Source of the DNA: Sinohyriopsis cumingii
Taxonomy: Eukaryota; Mollusca; Bivalvia; Unionida; Unionidae
Direction: 5' to 3'
DNA length: 64,000 bases
Assembly (NCBI GenBank): GCA_028554795.2
Contig: CM068826.1
Coordinates: 99,469,846-99,533,845, forward strand
The notes beneath the pieces were generated by a model, which worked only from the letters and a program-made list of their open reading frames with translations, was not told the DNA's origin and did not search any database. Both the position numbers and the translations under genes were made by a program. This document shows, one piece after another, positions 50,805-64,000 of this stretch. Each line of letters opens with the position of its first letter. Position 1 is the stretch's first letter.

Positions 50805-53800
50805 GTGGAGCTCGGGAGGAGGAACTACGGAAGGTTATGGTTGGAATGTAGAAATGAATCCCAAAAAGATAACATTAAATTGAACATCATAAACACATTT
50901 TTGTGAGGAATTGTGACTGCGTCTGCGATATATTTACGACACTTGTCCTTGTAAAAGAACGCTGACGTATCCAACATAAAAAATTAAATTCATTGAGAAT
51001 TATTAAATATATTCAACATCATGCTTTTGTGGTTAAATGTTATATATTCCGCTTTTCAGAAACCTTAAACTACAATTAAAAAATTCAGTGACTAAACAAA
51101 TGAATCAAGAAAATTATGAAAAAGTGAGATACTTGTTCGTGGACGAAGAATTCGAAATATTATGCCATCATTTATATATTTTAATAACCAAAACTATATA
51201 AACACGTTGAAACGAAAATACTTTGATGAACATATGTTTACAATAATTCTACAATCACCTACGTTTGATACAGTTGACTTTCTCTCCATGAGATGAATCA
51301 CATGTCACTCTTCATCATGTAAGTAGTGTGAAGATCTAAATATTAAGAGTGTAACAAAAAGGTGGATATGCACAAGTGTGAAAATAGGTAACACCGAAAT
51401 AGTTTAATAATGGTACAATTACCCTGCTTCAAATACTTTATTGTACTATTTGGATAGGCATGTTATTCCATCATCTTGCTCCAAACATTAACATCTCATA
51501 CCCTCTCGTACTAATTATTACGAAATCGAATATATCACCTACGCTTTGGTGGATACGCAAAAACTAAAATCAGAAGGATACCGAGTTTTGTGACAAAATA
51601 TACTAATCGAGTCCCCACATAAAGATTGTATCGAGCTATTCATCGGAATGCAGTCAGGAGTTGGTAAAGCGAAACTGGTCATGGGCCATCTGTATCTAAC
51701 TATATATCCATCATCTTAAATTTCAATATCCAATCTACTTAATGAAAGTGAAATTGAAATTACATATGAAACGAATATCTTAACAAAAACAAACATCTTA
51801 ACAAAGACAAAGGAAGTCCTTTCAAAGCCATGAACGTTTTCAGTTTTAAAGTTAGGAGATATGATCCATCCATACCTCAATGGTATCCGTTAATTCAGAC
51901 GGGATTTCTAAACTCTTTAAAGATTGATAAAGTCTTCAAAACTCCATTTGATGGTAGTTTTATGGCTACTTTTAAGTACTTGGAAGTGTAAATTAGGACA
52001 AATGAACGTTATAAAAATGATAAAAGATAAAACTAATTTTAGCAAAATGAAAGAGAAATATACTGATTTATAAAATTATAAATTTCCAAATATTTGGGCA
52101 GTATATTTTAAGACACGTGTTACAGCGTAAAATGTCCTCCAGATATACAGAATGTGAATAGGATATTGCTTTCAGTTGTTCTTTTATTTATTTTAATTTT
52201 ATTGCAGGTAATAATTGTAAAACCTGAACCTGTAGAAGTCTTGTTTTCTTAAAGAGAAGTGTGAATATTGTTATTCAATTTATTCAATTAGAGTGTTAGA
52301 TAATACTAACGATTTGTATTGACACGATATTGCACAAATGCTATTTCTAAGGCTTTAGAAAGAGTATTAAAAGGTAGGAAAATGTAAGTCGAAAGGTTGT
52401 TTTGGTTTGAGAAAAGTAGATTACAAAGGATAATTTGCTATCATAGATTGGAAAACATAATAAAGTCGATTTGGGGAAATTAGGTAATCACGTGTAGTTG
52501 TACAACGATGTTCAATAACTAGTTACAAGGAACATTCAATAAGATAATTGTTTTCGAAACACCTGTCAACACTTCCAACTTAGGTCCACTTAAAGACTTA
52601 TCACTCTGATAAGATTTAATAGTCCTCAACATTATTTGATACCCTTTCATTTAGCGGGACTGGAAAAAATAAAAGTTGGTTATTGTGCATTGTTACAGAG
52701 GTTTGTGTAAATCCCAGTTGGAGAATGTACATGTTTGGGCAAAACTTGGGCTATATCTGTACACAATAATTTTCATTATTAAATCATATCGGAATGGTGG
52801 AATTTAATCGGTCAATTCTCTACATTGTGTTATTCTTAAGTAGCATTCTTGTGGAATTTGTAGTAGAGAATAAAACATATATATGTGTGTCTACATCTTA
52901 TGGCTAGAAAGTATAGATCAAGACATCTACAAGAAATAAAAGGTATTTTCATTCATCTTAGGAATGCGTTGCTTGAAATGTGTTTCCAAGAATAGGTTCT
53001 CCTTTTTCTTCCTATTCTGAAATCAACTCTTTTCTTTTCATGCACCTTCAAATCAGTTTTTGAATTTCTTAGGAGTGTAACTGATCATTCCAAAGGTAAT
53101 TATGTTCAATTTACACTTCGAGAATACCTAACCATAACCATTTAATCCGTATAATCCTTAATGTATTCCCTTTGAAGAAACTGGTCCCAACAATAAAGTA
53201 TTTAAATTTAGAAAGCACACATTTATTAGTCTCTACTCAATGAACATGAAGCTATAGGCCATCGTGTCTAACCAACGGTCATCCATCCACTTTTGTATCG
53301 TCTTTGTGGATCCAATTAGATCAATTACTCTAGGAAAGAGAAAATGACATAGCTCGTACAAAATCAAAACCCTTAAAGATAATGATGATCAACATTATTC
53401 TATGAGCACAAATACTTTCATCTTAACAGTCATATGCATTGTCATGTTCTAATTTGCTTCGTACGCTTCCCAAGTCTGCCTTGGTGAATATTTCAGCATT
53501 TGCTGTAGCAATCATGTTTAACTGATTCTTGTTGGATATTCCATTTCAACAGACGAAGCACATATCTTCGTTATAGGAAACTGAGTAATATTGAGTGAAC
53601 TTGGTACTGCCGGGCTGGTAACTGCATCTTAATTCTTGGACAGTGGCCTGTAAAACTATGTCTGCGTATAAAATATTCCAATATCACCACTTTGGGGCCT
53701 GATATAGCTCCACTGGTTTACATAACATAATTTAAAATCTCAGTCTTCCAAAGTATTGTAAGAACACAACCTAAGTTATTTATCTCCCAAGTTTGTATGA

Positions 53801-54100
53801 TACTTAGTTTTCCTCCTGTACTCCATTACTAAATGATCATCAGAAACGTATATATTTAAAAGGGAAAAATGAATTAAATATTGTCCCTCTGTTTGAAACT
53901 ATGACAGCCTCTGTATGTTCTTCACCCTTTATGCCAGGCCATGTGGCAGCTTCTTCCGATACAGATACTAGTTGAGACATGTGGAATATAATATAACGTT
54001 GATGATTCTGGAAGAACGTATTCATTATCAGAAGACCCTAACCTATCATCGAAAAAGGCTTGATATATGAAATATCTTCAGCTCTTTGTGAACTGAAAGG
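50805..54100. other. No supported gene
   Basis: A+T-rich; part of the duplicated block. Nothing else is seen. Confidence 0.6.
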
Positions 54101-54106
54101 AAGAAA

Positions 54107-54350
54107 GTGGTTTTAAACTGGGACTGATTTTAGTTTTATTGTTTGCTTGTTTATAAAGCTTAAGACAGGATGACATATATATTTAAAAGTGGTTTTAAAC
54201 TGGGACTGATTTAAGTTTAATTCTTTCCTTGTTTCTAAAGCTTAAGACAGGGTGACATATATATTTAGAACTGGTTTTAAACTGGGACTAATTTTAGTTT
54301 TATTGTTTTCTTGTTTCTACTGATTAAGACAGGATGACATATATATTTCA
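54107..54350. repeat. Tandem repeat, 82 bp x 3
   Basis: Units begin at 54107, 54189 and 54271 with [GC]TGGTTTTAAACTGGGACT and end GACATATATATTT; they differ at a few positions. Confidence 0.95.
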
Positions 54351-55085
54351 GCCTGGTGGAGTTTCTTCACTGGTTAAACCAGACACTGAATTGCGTGTAG
54401 AAACACGGGTGGATGATCGCCTAATATATGCGATGGCTTGCAAAAGGCTTAAAGATATTGAATTAGGCACCCAGGAGAAAGGTCAGCATAAAATGCTGTG
54501 ATAACTATTGGTTATTCCTTCAGTTTTAATGCCTCAAGAGCCTTTTCGGGACGATGGGTGCATGTCTCCGCTGAAACCATATATGTGGTGCAACCAAATT
54601 CAAAGTAGGGGCAAAGGTGTGAATGGATCCTGTAACTAATAGGCAAGTCCAGTAGACCAACGTTATAGAAGGAACAGACCACACTTCTACTCTATGGCCC
54701 AGAGACACATATAAATGCACGATGTCCACCATTAAATGTATCCTGAGAAGAGATTGAATACGTTATGGGAAATATGGATGCCTTCTAATGTTAAATATAC
54801 ACATATCATTGTTTTATATCATAAGGAAAGGAACACATACAATTTACATTAGACTCGTACAAATTGTCGTATCTTGTGCGACAGCGAATCAAAATTTACA
54901 AAGTAATAAATTCTTCTTGATTTGGTGTGTATTGGTCACACTTTTAAAACTACATCAAAAGGAACATTATTCAAAGCCAATAACTCTGGAAAATGACCTA
55001 AATTGATAAAGAATATTCTAAAGGACAACATAGAAATTTCATGTGGTACATTTCACTTTTCGCCTCTCTTAAGGCTTGTATTGCC

Positions 55086-55197
<112 letters not shown>

Positions 55198-56426
55198 TGT
55201 TCCAATTGTCAGAACAGTCCAATTCGAAAGGGATGAAAGTGCAAAAATAACAAAGATGCATTAATCCCTATTAATTTATAATAATCAGAATCAGAATCAG
55301 TTTTAGTTTAATATCCATTTCTGCCTATCATTTACATAACTAGCTGGCAGTACGACAAAGATTAAACCTTTTTCAGATTCTTGGTTGGCCAGCCCGGATG
55401 ATGCACGTGTCCTTTCTACAACGAGGAATACTAATTTTATTACCATAACCGTCTTTTTCATGGCAACTATTTTGTTCCACCAGTCTCAGCTAGTATCTGT
55501 GTGGAACGACGTGTACTCAAAGGCGCAGTAGATAGTGAAAAACTGGGAAATAGCCTCCAGAAAGTAGTGTTAATTTATAAAATTGAAAATAAGATTTGCT
55601 AATTGTAATCTGTTGATGGGAAAATATCGTAAACTACCATGTAAGACTAAATTAATCACAAAATATAGAGAAAAGATAAAATATTTAGAGGAAATCGAGA
55701 CACTAATTTTTGAGAAAATATATGCAAACCTAATGAAACATTTGATTCATGTGATAAATGTGACGAAACATAGTCACTAATATTCTAAAGATGCAGTGTA
55801 ACATTTGAATTATGCAGGGTGTTAAATGAAGTAGACTTTAATGTATGTACAAGTTTTTGATAGGGTCAGTCCTTCTAAATAACACTACTACTGATATATG
55901 TTTTTAACAATTGAAGTTTAAAAAGTGATCAGTGACAATTCTTTGTTTTGTTACTTTGCCTTGCTTGCATAACAACATAAACAAATATGTCGATAACTTC
56001 ATACATTCCTTAAGATAGTGTATAATAGGATGCTTATAATGAAACATGAGAACGAATTGATATTAAAGAACTTATTTTAAACCTGTTTAGAGACCATGTC
56101 TGTGTTCAAGCCACGTGTACATTTCATCTGTCCAAACACTTGTACAACAGAGGCACATACTCTACTGGTAAAATCTTTACGTATTTCATGCCTGTAACGA
56201 GGTACTTGGACGATTTTTTCTAGGCACTGACAATAATTGAATATACACCTTTTTCCTCACTGAGCCATTTAAAGGTTAATCTTATCTATACAAGGTTTCG
56301 CTGTCGCAAGACAATTTGACAAATATTTAGGCTGGACACAAACTTACTAAATATATTACAAGAGTACACTCTGCACATTTTTTCTACGCAAACATTCCAG
56401 AATATTATTCTAAGTCGCCCTGTAAT

Positions 56427-56719
<293 letters not shown>

Positions 56720-57376
56720 TGGGATACACATAAGTCTTAGGTACAAATGATGCTGATAGTCTGAAGGTAAAGATAGAAGCACGTTTGAGATAAAACATGG
56801 ATATTTAAACAACAAATATTAAGGACCTAAGTGATTATAAATATTTAATATTGTTGTGGGTTTTCTCCTTGATTTGTTCAACGATAATGCAATGCACATT
56901 TTTGCGCATGATCTTTATAAAATGTTCGAAACAGGAATTCCATAAAGTAAGTTCAAAATATCAATTTCATTTTTACGAAATTCGGTTCAGTATGGTAAAA
57001 CGCCGGATATATCATATTGAAATTTGACTCAAATTACAAAGTATTTTTAAAAGATGTAAAATTGCATTAATGCTTATACAGAATGTTATCTGTAGCACAC
57101 TTTACCACATATGGACATTCGCTACAATTACTCTTCTTAAATAGCTCTACATCTAAAGCCCTTTTAAACGAGTGAAAGAAAAATAATATAGGAAAATATT
57201 TTCGTTCGTAACGTTGATTCCAATCCTGCAAAAAGCATCACAATGTAAACACCTGGCTTAAATTTCGTTTGTTCCATGATATTATAATTACTTGTTTGGA
57301 TTATTTAATATAAAATAAACAAATTTTTAATATATACTTTAAACTGAACGTTATTTACTTTGGGCGTATGCTATAC

Positions 57377-57493
57377 TACCTGTAAATAACAAATGTAGGT
57401 AGAGCTGCATAGAGATGATATGTATGTATTTGAGACGTGTTGCGAACCTCTTTGCAGTGTTAATTCCAAGTGAAAGAAGAAACTGCATATGGA
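57377..57493 (-). promoter_or_regulatory. Weak first-exon-like remnant
   Basis: On the minus strand CTACATTTGTTATTTACAG|GTAGTA aligns with the first-exon ends at 10430 and, less well, 47839. No clear TATA element and no downstream coding exons were found; 57871 and its surroundings also match 11311 and 48420, so this is probably a duplicated flank. Confidence 0.2.
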
Positions 57494-58162
57494 TTTCTCA
57501 CACACTGAGCCAGTATTAGTTAATCCGATATCCTGACTGTAGAGTATAGATTGCAAATGTATGGAAAGGAACGAAAAGAAAGAAGAAATAAACGACACCT
57601 TTTGGTAAAGTACCAACACCGAGCAAATCAAAACATTGTGTGTAATGTTTTAGAAGTTTGTTGAATCGCAGCGATGCGGCTATAAAAGTTATTCAGTAGT
57701 TCTATTGATTATGATTACCTGATTTAGAAAAATCAAATTTCAACTTTTTTCAATATCAATGAAATGATTAGTGTTACCTGTGTTAATTGCAAACCCTGTA
57801 TTGTGCTATTAATGTGTGTCATTTCTTAAAGCCTCATAGCATTCTCAATTTTAGTACTGATGCTTATCAGAGATTCTACTTCAACATACTGAATATAAAA
57901 TGGAATATTGTATACGCCCCGATTCGGTGTATAATATATAATGCGTCTAACAAACAAAAATGTAAACGTTAAAACTGAACCATTTCTAACTCCGAAAACC
58001 TGAGTAAAAGAGGAACGATGTCTAATTAATCCAGAATTTCTTAAAATGAAACAAATATTTTACTTTTATGTTGTTATAGCTGTCTTCCAATGTTCAAAGT
58101 TCCATTTTTTTTAATTACATTTTGTAATTTGTCATTAAATGACATCTGATTGGCTCTACTTT

Positions 58163-58176
58163 ACTGAAGTAATTCA
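58163..58176. repeat. Target-site duplication, left
   Basis: ACTGAAGTAATTCA, identical to 58413-58426 on the other side of SINE copy 3. Confidence 0.92.
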
Positions 58177-58412
58177 TGGGGCCCAGGGTGACCGAGTGGT
58201 TACGGATCACTGCCATCTCACCTCTGTCTGCGTGGGTCCGAGTCTCGAATTCGGCTAAAGTGGGTATGTGAGAAAGCTTACCAGTAGCTTCTCGTGGGTC
58301 GGTCGTTCTTCCCGGGGTTTTCGCCCGGTTCTTCCTCCACCATTAATACTGGCCCCGCCATGCATAGCCTATCGTGTGCTGAAAAATGGCGTTAAACACC
58401 ATAGCAACAACA
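58177..58412 (+). mobile_element. tRNA-derived SINE, copy 3, with perfect 14-bp target-site duplications
   Basis: Begins TGGGGCCCAGGGTGACCGAG with an A-box-like GGTGACCGAGTGGTTA, then a B-box-like GGGTCCGAGTCTC. The body has CTTCCCGGGGTTTTCGCC and GGTTCTTCCTCCACCATTAA, and the 3' end is GGCGTTAAACACC followed by ATAGCAACAACA. The body recalls the conserved core shared by several mollusc SINE families. The exact target-site duplications mean the insertion is young compared with the other copies. It carries no coding capacity and would depend on a partner LINE for movement. Confidence 0.93.
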
Positions 58413-58426
58413 ACTGAAGTAATTCA
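58413..58426. repeat. Target-site duplication, right
   Basis: Second copy of ACTGAAGTAATTCA. Confidence 0.92.
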
Positions 58427-58434
58427 AGCTGCTT

Positions 58435-58586
58435 CTACATACATACATACATACATACATACATACATACATACATACATACATACATACATACATACAT
58501 ACATACATACATACATACATACATACATACATACGTACATACATACATACATACATGCATACATACATACATACATACATACATAC
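58435..58586. repeat. (CATA)n microsatellite
   Basis: About 38 units with two point variants (CGTA, ATGCA), starting a few bases after the SINE target-site duplication. Confidence 0.95.
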
Positions 58587-59148
58587 TGATAAAGGTATGT
58601 CGCATGCCGTAGAATGCATAAAAGCTACGATACACATCGACTTAACAGTGCTATTTTTTGCTATCAGTATTATGTTCTTGATATGTTTAATTTGTTTGGA
58701 TTCTCCAGAATATATTCTAAATTGTACAGATAGTTGATTTGGAAGGTTAAAACAGATCACCTGTATTTGTACATTTAAAATAGTTTCAAATTTACACCCG
58801 TTCCGTAAACAGTATATGCGAGGTTTCTCCAAGTTATTGATACTTATCGATATGCAAATTCACATCTGTCTGAGATCTACATATTCCTTTCATTCCATTT
58901 AGTACTAGGTATGAAATAATTAGGACAATGATGGATAGCAGTTTGTGACCAAGATGTGACACTAATTGACAAAATAAGAAAACGGATTCGATGCCGGCCC
59001 TTAAATTGTGACCAGCACCAGTCATGGTCAATACACGTTAACATTTATTGGTGATCGTTTTACTTGAAAACAGCTATGTCACTGGCTTTCATGATTGTAT
59101 GAGAGAACACTATACATGTGATTGTTGATGAAAACATTAACTGGCATT

Positions 59149-59203
59149 CGAATAGCTGTTATAGCACCATCAAATAGCTGTTATAGCACCATCAAATAGG
59201 GCT
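59149..59203. repeat. Tandem repeat, 23 bp x 2 plus partial
   Basis: AATAGCTGTTATAGCACC repeated in tandem with a 23-bp step. Confidence 0.85.
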
Positions 59204-59209
59204 AATACA

Positions 59210-59500
59210 CCGCCTAAAAAACAATCTCAAACGAAATGGGATAAACTACGTGCATCCCGTTTGATTGTTATGTAATTCACCATCAGTCTACTCGTATAGA
59301 TCTAATTTATGAAAACGTTTTGCATAATCGCCGTGCACTTGATGAATGCAAGAACAAATAGGATTTTAAGATTCTTACTATTCACTTTCTTGCCAAATTT
59401 ATCTGGTCACAATGGAAATAATACCCATTTTTAAATTCTAGCAACATTTATAACAGCCTGGCCAAGATAAAAGCAGGCACACTACTATAAATAGCTGAAC
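59210..59500. repeat. Mosaic of segments also found at 28.5 and 30.3 kb
   Basis: 59210-59330 matches 28490-28600 inverted; 59400-59500 matches 30265-30360 directly. The two matches have opposite orientation. Confidence 0.65.
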
Positions 59501-59739
59501 CAGGATACACCTCAAATAATTGCAATGCCAATGTCAAATCAAAACATTCCTTCTAATTTCTAATTTCTGGAATATTGGATCTAGTGCTTGTTTAGATTTT
59601 TGGACAAATAGCATGCTCCATGTTTCTTGCCATTATTGTCTTCTTGAATAAATACTCCAGAATCCCCAATATCAATTGCACCAACGGCATTTTAAGTTAT
59701 TGGCTAACATTTGGCTCTTAAGTAACTCGCGGACTTTTA

Positions 59740-60763
59740 TTCATGTGTTTAATTTATCAAAAGCCTCACGACATTTGTCCTACCAATGAAACTTAGATTT
59801 CTTGTTGAACACACTTATCTTAGGTCCGGCAATTATGGAAAACAAATTGAGGAAAATTTCCTATAATATTTAGCAATGCTTCCAAATCGTATGAATTTAA
59901 TTATACCAATATTCGCTGTGAATTCAGAGATATCTTTCACTTTAATTGGTTTAAGCAGAGCCTATTCCACAGCATATCCTAAAATATGAAACGAGAACGA
60001 CAAAACCGAAGTTTTACCTAAATTAACCTTCAAGATTACACCACTTGTCTACCCAATAATTTTCATATTGTTTCCAATCTATCTTCCCTGGAATCGTTGT
60101 AGATGGCAACGTCATTGCGGTACATTTCAAAAGTGTCTAATACAAATGTAACATGTTCATCAAACGCAGGAATGTTTCAGTAGGATTTCTCATGCCAAAT
60201 AGTATCATTTTATACTGAGATAGTCCATCTAGAATTTCGAATGCCGATCTTTCGTTTGTTTGATGTGAGTTGAGTTATCCAGATTCCTTTAGGTTGTGAC
60301 ATATTTTGCATTTCAAAGTTTGTTAATGCAGTACTTCGCATCATGGACACTACTGATCTTTGTATAATAAATACAGATCCGAAATTTATTATCCTGTTTA
60401 GACACAAGAAAACACGGCGAACTTCGATTGAGATTGAATTTACTTTCTTCAACATCATTAATTATCCAATAAATATTGAATTTCCGTTTCAAATACTACA
60501 GTGTGAGATTCTTCATGATGTAGGAATATTGTTTCACAAGTATATACCAACGTCATGGCACAGTTTATTTGTTCGTTTCGAACATCAGGAAACATTTGCT
60601 CATATTCACATATTGGCTGTTTTAGTTTACGCTTTTCCCGTTGTCCTAGATGTGGAAATCTTTGGTCCAGATTGTTCAGTATTTCTGAGTTCCAAAAACT
60701 TGTTAAACTAGAGACATTAAAGTCTTTTTGCATTCCATCATTTGCATCCTCACGATCCGGCAT
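59740..60763 (-). mobile_element. Ty3/gypsy-type pol fragment, decayed (copy 1)
   Basis: Read on the minus strand: QREKRKLKQPICEYEQMFPD (the usual lead-in to reverse transcriptase in Ty3/gypsy pol), then a worn RT core, YQYKM-LFGMRNPTETF near 60180 (the PFG..NAPATF block), and KFHW*DKCREAFDKL near 59785 (the FxWxxxCxxAFxxLK block before RNase H). There are stops and frameshifts, including the stop inside the last block. No LTRs were recognised. Confidence 0.7.
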
Positions 60764-60837
60764 AGGTACACTAAATTGGTAAAATAATGAACTCTCACAT
60801 CTATATTAAATTCTTTAACAAATGCATATAAAAAATT

Positions 60838-60882
60838 GGCCGCCAGGAATAGCCTATATTGTGCTGAACAATGGCGTTAAAC
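60838..60882 (+). mobile_element. SINE 3' end fragment
   Basis: GGCCGCCAGGAATAGCCTAT continuing to AATGGCGTTAAAC matches the 3' end of the SINE family; the head is missing. Confidence 0.75.
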
Positions 60883-61099
60883 TGGCGAGATTGCTTTCCC
60901 TGGAAATGTTAACGTACTCTGATAATTCTTGGACAAAGATATTCACTAGAATTTATACAGAATTCAAAAACTGGAATAATATTTTATGTGATTCAACAAC
61001 AACAACAACAACAGCTTACAATATTAATATTGACAATGACAACAATGGCTTAATTTCGCATTGGCTGATAGGGATTGACTAGCAAATCAAAAGAACCAT

Positions 61100-62390
61100 C
61101 ATCCAAAACGTAATTTGCAACCATATATTGGATAAAAATATTCTTTATTTAATGTTATGTCATGGACTCTTATCCTCCTATGGTAGGACTTGAAAAAATA
61201 AACAGTCACTACTGTACTTTATACTGTAAATACTTGGTGGTTTTACTAAAGATTTCTCAGATGTATGAAATTGAAATCATTACCCGGCACAACGAAAACT
61301 TCCGAAAGACAAATTAAATTTTACAGATAATTTGTTTACATTTCTCTATGTTTTGAATGTATTCAGATCCAGGACAAACCCTTATTTCTGTTACGACCCT
61401 GCGTCTTAAATTATGTAAGAGATGGAAGCAAAGCCGAACATGTGTAATAAAATCAGCAAATAAATCCATTCTCTAAGTTACAAAGTGAACATTTATGAAC
61501 TACTTACAATACTGTGAATTGCATACCAAATAATCCTAAATGGTTTATCACATGTCCAAATATATAGAATGTTGAGAATGGATTTCATTAATCTAGAATA
61601 TATTCATGTATCACAACGATATAATCCAGATTGTCTTGTAATGACACCTCAACAATTCCACATAGTATATTAGTTCCAGCAGTCAATGATCTGTCTGTAA
61701 TTCCAACGAATTATTTAAATAATTAACCACAATCAAATTATAGCTGGGTACAAATATAAACTCTGATCATGGATTCCCAATTACTGATACTAAGGAAATA
61801 TTATGATTAAATAAATTATATATATAAGATTACCATGATGTGGGTTATTTCTTCATCAAATTTGTAAATAAGTTCGCCTCTAGAACATTCTATGTTCAGT
61901 AAATGCTACTTGAACTGGAACTCATTTATCAGTAATAAACATAACCATAAGTCACAAGCATGGCAAAAGCAGGTAACCATAGAATTACCATGGATAAACG
62001 AAGGTCATGAATTAAAATCCAATTAAACATATTTGTTTTGAAAAATAACAATTGACCGGTCGGTCCAATCTTTCTTACTAAATTTCAGACAAAATTCAAT
62101 TATGCAATTCAAGTTAAACATACACAGCGCCATCCACCCACCCCCCACAAAGAAAAAGAAAGATTTGTGCAATATTGTTCATTTTACTTATTAGTCAAAC
62201 ATCTGCATGACAATATGATAATTACAATTACAATAGTTTATTTCTATGCAAGTGAAATTGCAACAGCATTGATATTATCGTTTCCTTGTATGTGTTTAAT
62301 ATTGGCGTTCTTTTTCCTGCAGCATCAAAATGAACTTCACCAATCTGTCTTGTTTTGTTTTATATGTTTTTAATGGAATCAAGAGCATTG
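61100..62390. other. No supported gene
   Basis: A+T-rich; nothing recognised. Confidence 0.6.
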
Positions 62391-63000
62391 CACTCTCTTC
62401 CATGAGTAGAGGTTTCATATGAAATGATTGAAATCTGGAGCTGAAAGAATTGTGCACTCTTAATTATTGCCTTTATCTCATCAAAATCCTTCTGACATTT
62501 GTCAGACCAATGAAACTTTAATTTAATTACTCCACAAATTTGTCAATTGTTTAGTAATTATTGGAAAAAGGTGTTTTCAAAATTTACGATATCACGCACA
62601 TTTGAACATTGAATCAATTGCTTTTGGTGAAAGGGATTTGGAATGAAGAATGATAAATTCACTTTTTCGTAAGTTATTGGTCAAATTTGCGTCACTGAGT
62701 TGATACAATATTTTAATGGTTTCCAAATAATCTTTGCAAGCGTCGTTTTAGATGATGCCATCGTCATTGTTTGAGTCACAAATATCTAGCCCAGATGTTA
62801 ACATGTTCATTTAACGCAGAATTCTTGACGGAGAATTTTTCATACCAAAAGACGAAACTTAATATTGAAAATATCCGCATAGTGATGAAAATGTCAACAT
62901 TTCCGTTGCTCTTTTCGTTAGTGTATTTCACAAGATTTCTTTCTAGTGGTCAAATTTCATGATATATTTTGCATTTCAAATTTTGACAATTGCTCTCCAC
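62390..63000 (-). mobile_element. Ty3/gypsy-type pol fragment, decayed (copy 2)
   Basis: Same orientation as copy 1 and matching it at several points; here the pre-RNase H block reads KFHWSDKCQKDFDEIK near 62505, without the stop of copy 1. The region equivalent to 60121-60190 is recognisable at 62790-62860 ('TAACATGTTCAT', 'AACGCAG'). Heavily decayed, no LTRs seen. Confidence 0.6.
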
Positions 63001-63099
63001 TATTAATTTCTAGAAAATATATTGCTTCCTGTGGTCAGTAGGATCTTGATCCTTTTCCTTTTAACCTCAAAATTAATAATTCTCTCTCCTCTCTTAAGT

Positions 63100-64000
63100 G
63101 CAGTTGATTTACGAAATGTATCCGTGACATATGGTCCAAATCTTAAATAATTGTGTGGGAGTTCCTTTTCTTTCTGATTCAGATGGCCTCACTGTAAATG
63201 CAAGGCATCCATACTAGTTGGTAAATACGTAATAAGGAACTCATGACGTAACATGCAAACATTATTTTAGAGTGCCTGAGACCATACAACTTGTTACGAA
63301 TGATTGATATATGTCTGTCTTATATCAAAAGTAGATGAATAGCAAAGTTAAGTCAATAAATCATGGACGGGAATCAATTTATCGTGTGGAGACTGCTTTC
63401 CATATCTTGGTACGTGTGCCTTCATCTTTAAAATGCTTGAGACCCAATCAAACGTTTATTATGTTCCCTAAACAAAATATACGTACAACGTGTAGCAATA
63501 ATGTATCTTGCAGAAATAGTCAATGTGGGAAAACAAAGTCTAGAACAGACTGAACAACGGCTGGAATCCTAAACTAACTTGCTATGCCATCAGGCTGGAG
63601 GGTGCATACACTGATATTATAAAAAGAAGCATTGTATCTTACGTATCCTCTGAACAAATTCTAACCCAACACTGTAGCAGCTTATGGGGTTAACTTGCAG
63701 TGACCATGCATCAACATGGTTTCTTTTCAATCCTTTAAATTAATTCACATATTAATTTTAACGATATACGTGAATTACAGATCAACATATTGAGAGTGCA
63801 ATAAACATATAAAAATGAACAGATTCACACAAGTGTAAATATTAAATCACAGTAAGTTTCTGTATTGTGTATTTGCCCTAACTGAAATGACTCTCCATTT
63901 CCATAAGGCCTTTGTTAGTTGATACACTCCCCTAAAGATTATCAATAATTATTCATGACGATAAAGATTTATCAACGTTCCTACATAATATTAATACTGA
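63100..64000. other. No supported gene
   Basis: An open stretch at 63335-63553 has no recognisable domain. Nothing else is seen. Confidence 0.55.

Noticed and set aside
50599-50883. 94-codon plus frame with high G+C
   Set aside because: It is the antisense of SINE copy 2; the base composition is that of the element.
58386-58832. (YIHT)n and (CMYV)n frames over the CATA array
   Set aside because: Translation of a tetranucleotide repeat.
60343-60711. 122-codon plus frame
   Set aside because: The opposite strand reads as Ty3/gypsy pol, so this is its antisense.

Overview
This is a eukaryotic window: A+T-rich by eye, with long (TA)n arrays, non-LTR and Ty3/gypsy retroelement remnants, tRNA-derived SINEs, and genes split by GT..AG introns. 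There are no bacterial-style operons, rRNA genes, CRISPR arrays or convincing tRNA genes. The CR1/L2-type LINE with an (ATT)n tail, and a SINE whose body resembles SINEs I know from molluscs, point to a marine lophotrochozoan, most likely a mollusc. That placement is inference.

The main content is a dispersed cluster of small secreted cysteine-rich protein genes, split into exons too short to stand out as ORFs. The best member, gene C, lies on the minus strand. It has a TATA-like element and non-coding first exon (47839-47946), then four coding exons (46651-46753, 46175-46333, 45025-45117, 44495-44658). These join in phase to give 172 residues: a signal peptide, a pro-region ending in Lys-Arg, and a mature part with eight cysteines. 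Gene B (minus, 33028-34310, promoter-like region at 37097-37190) keeps exons 2 and 3 intact and has a candidate exon 4, but no signal-peptide exon was found. Gene A (plus, promoter-like region 16619-16674, exons 20019-22212) is a pseudogene with a lost splice donor, a frameshift and an in-frame stop. All three share exon phases, a 93-nt exon 3 and a non-coding first exon. Further exon-like pieces (6783-6988, 23321-23533, 29209-29310 with 30779-30957, 36020-36201, possibly 42196-42476) look like more distant or broken relatives.

Layout. 1-760: repeat copy whose partner is at 38345-39140. 1665-4990: reverse-strand CR1/L2-like LINE with a SINE inserted in it. 5-10 kb: mostly featureless, with one exon-like piece at 6783. 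10.4-16.1 kb: part of an old direct duplication with 48.4-55.3 kb. 16.6-22.4 kb: gene A. 22.4-25 kb and 28.5-31.2 kb: partly an inverted duplication flanking a second, forward LINE (25638-28041). 31.77-32.27 kb: minisatellite. 33-37.2 kb: gene B, with an opposite-strand exon at 36.0 kb. 39-44 kb: little. 44.4-47.95 kb: gene C. 48-58 kb: duplication, tandem repeats, SINE. 58.2 kb: SINE with perfect 14-bp target-site duplications. 59.7-63 kb: two decayed Ty3/gypsy fragments.

The genes do not form a pathway. The picture is a lineage-specific gene family spread by segmental duplication, inversion and decay, with retroelements and simple repeats inserted between copies. No homology search was run; family names are from recognition only.
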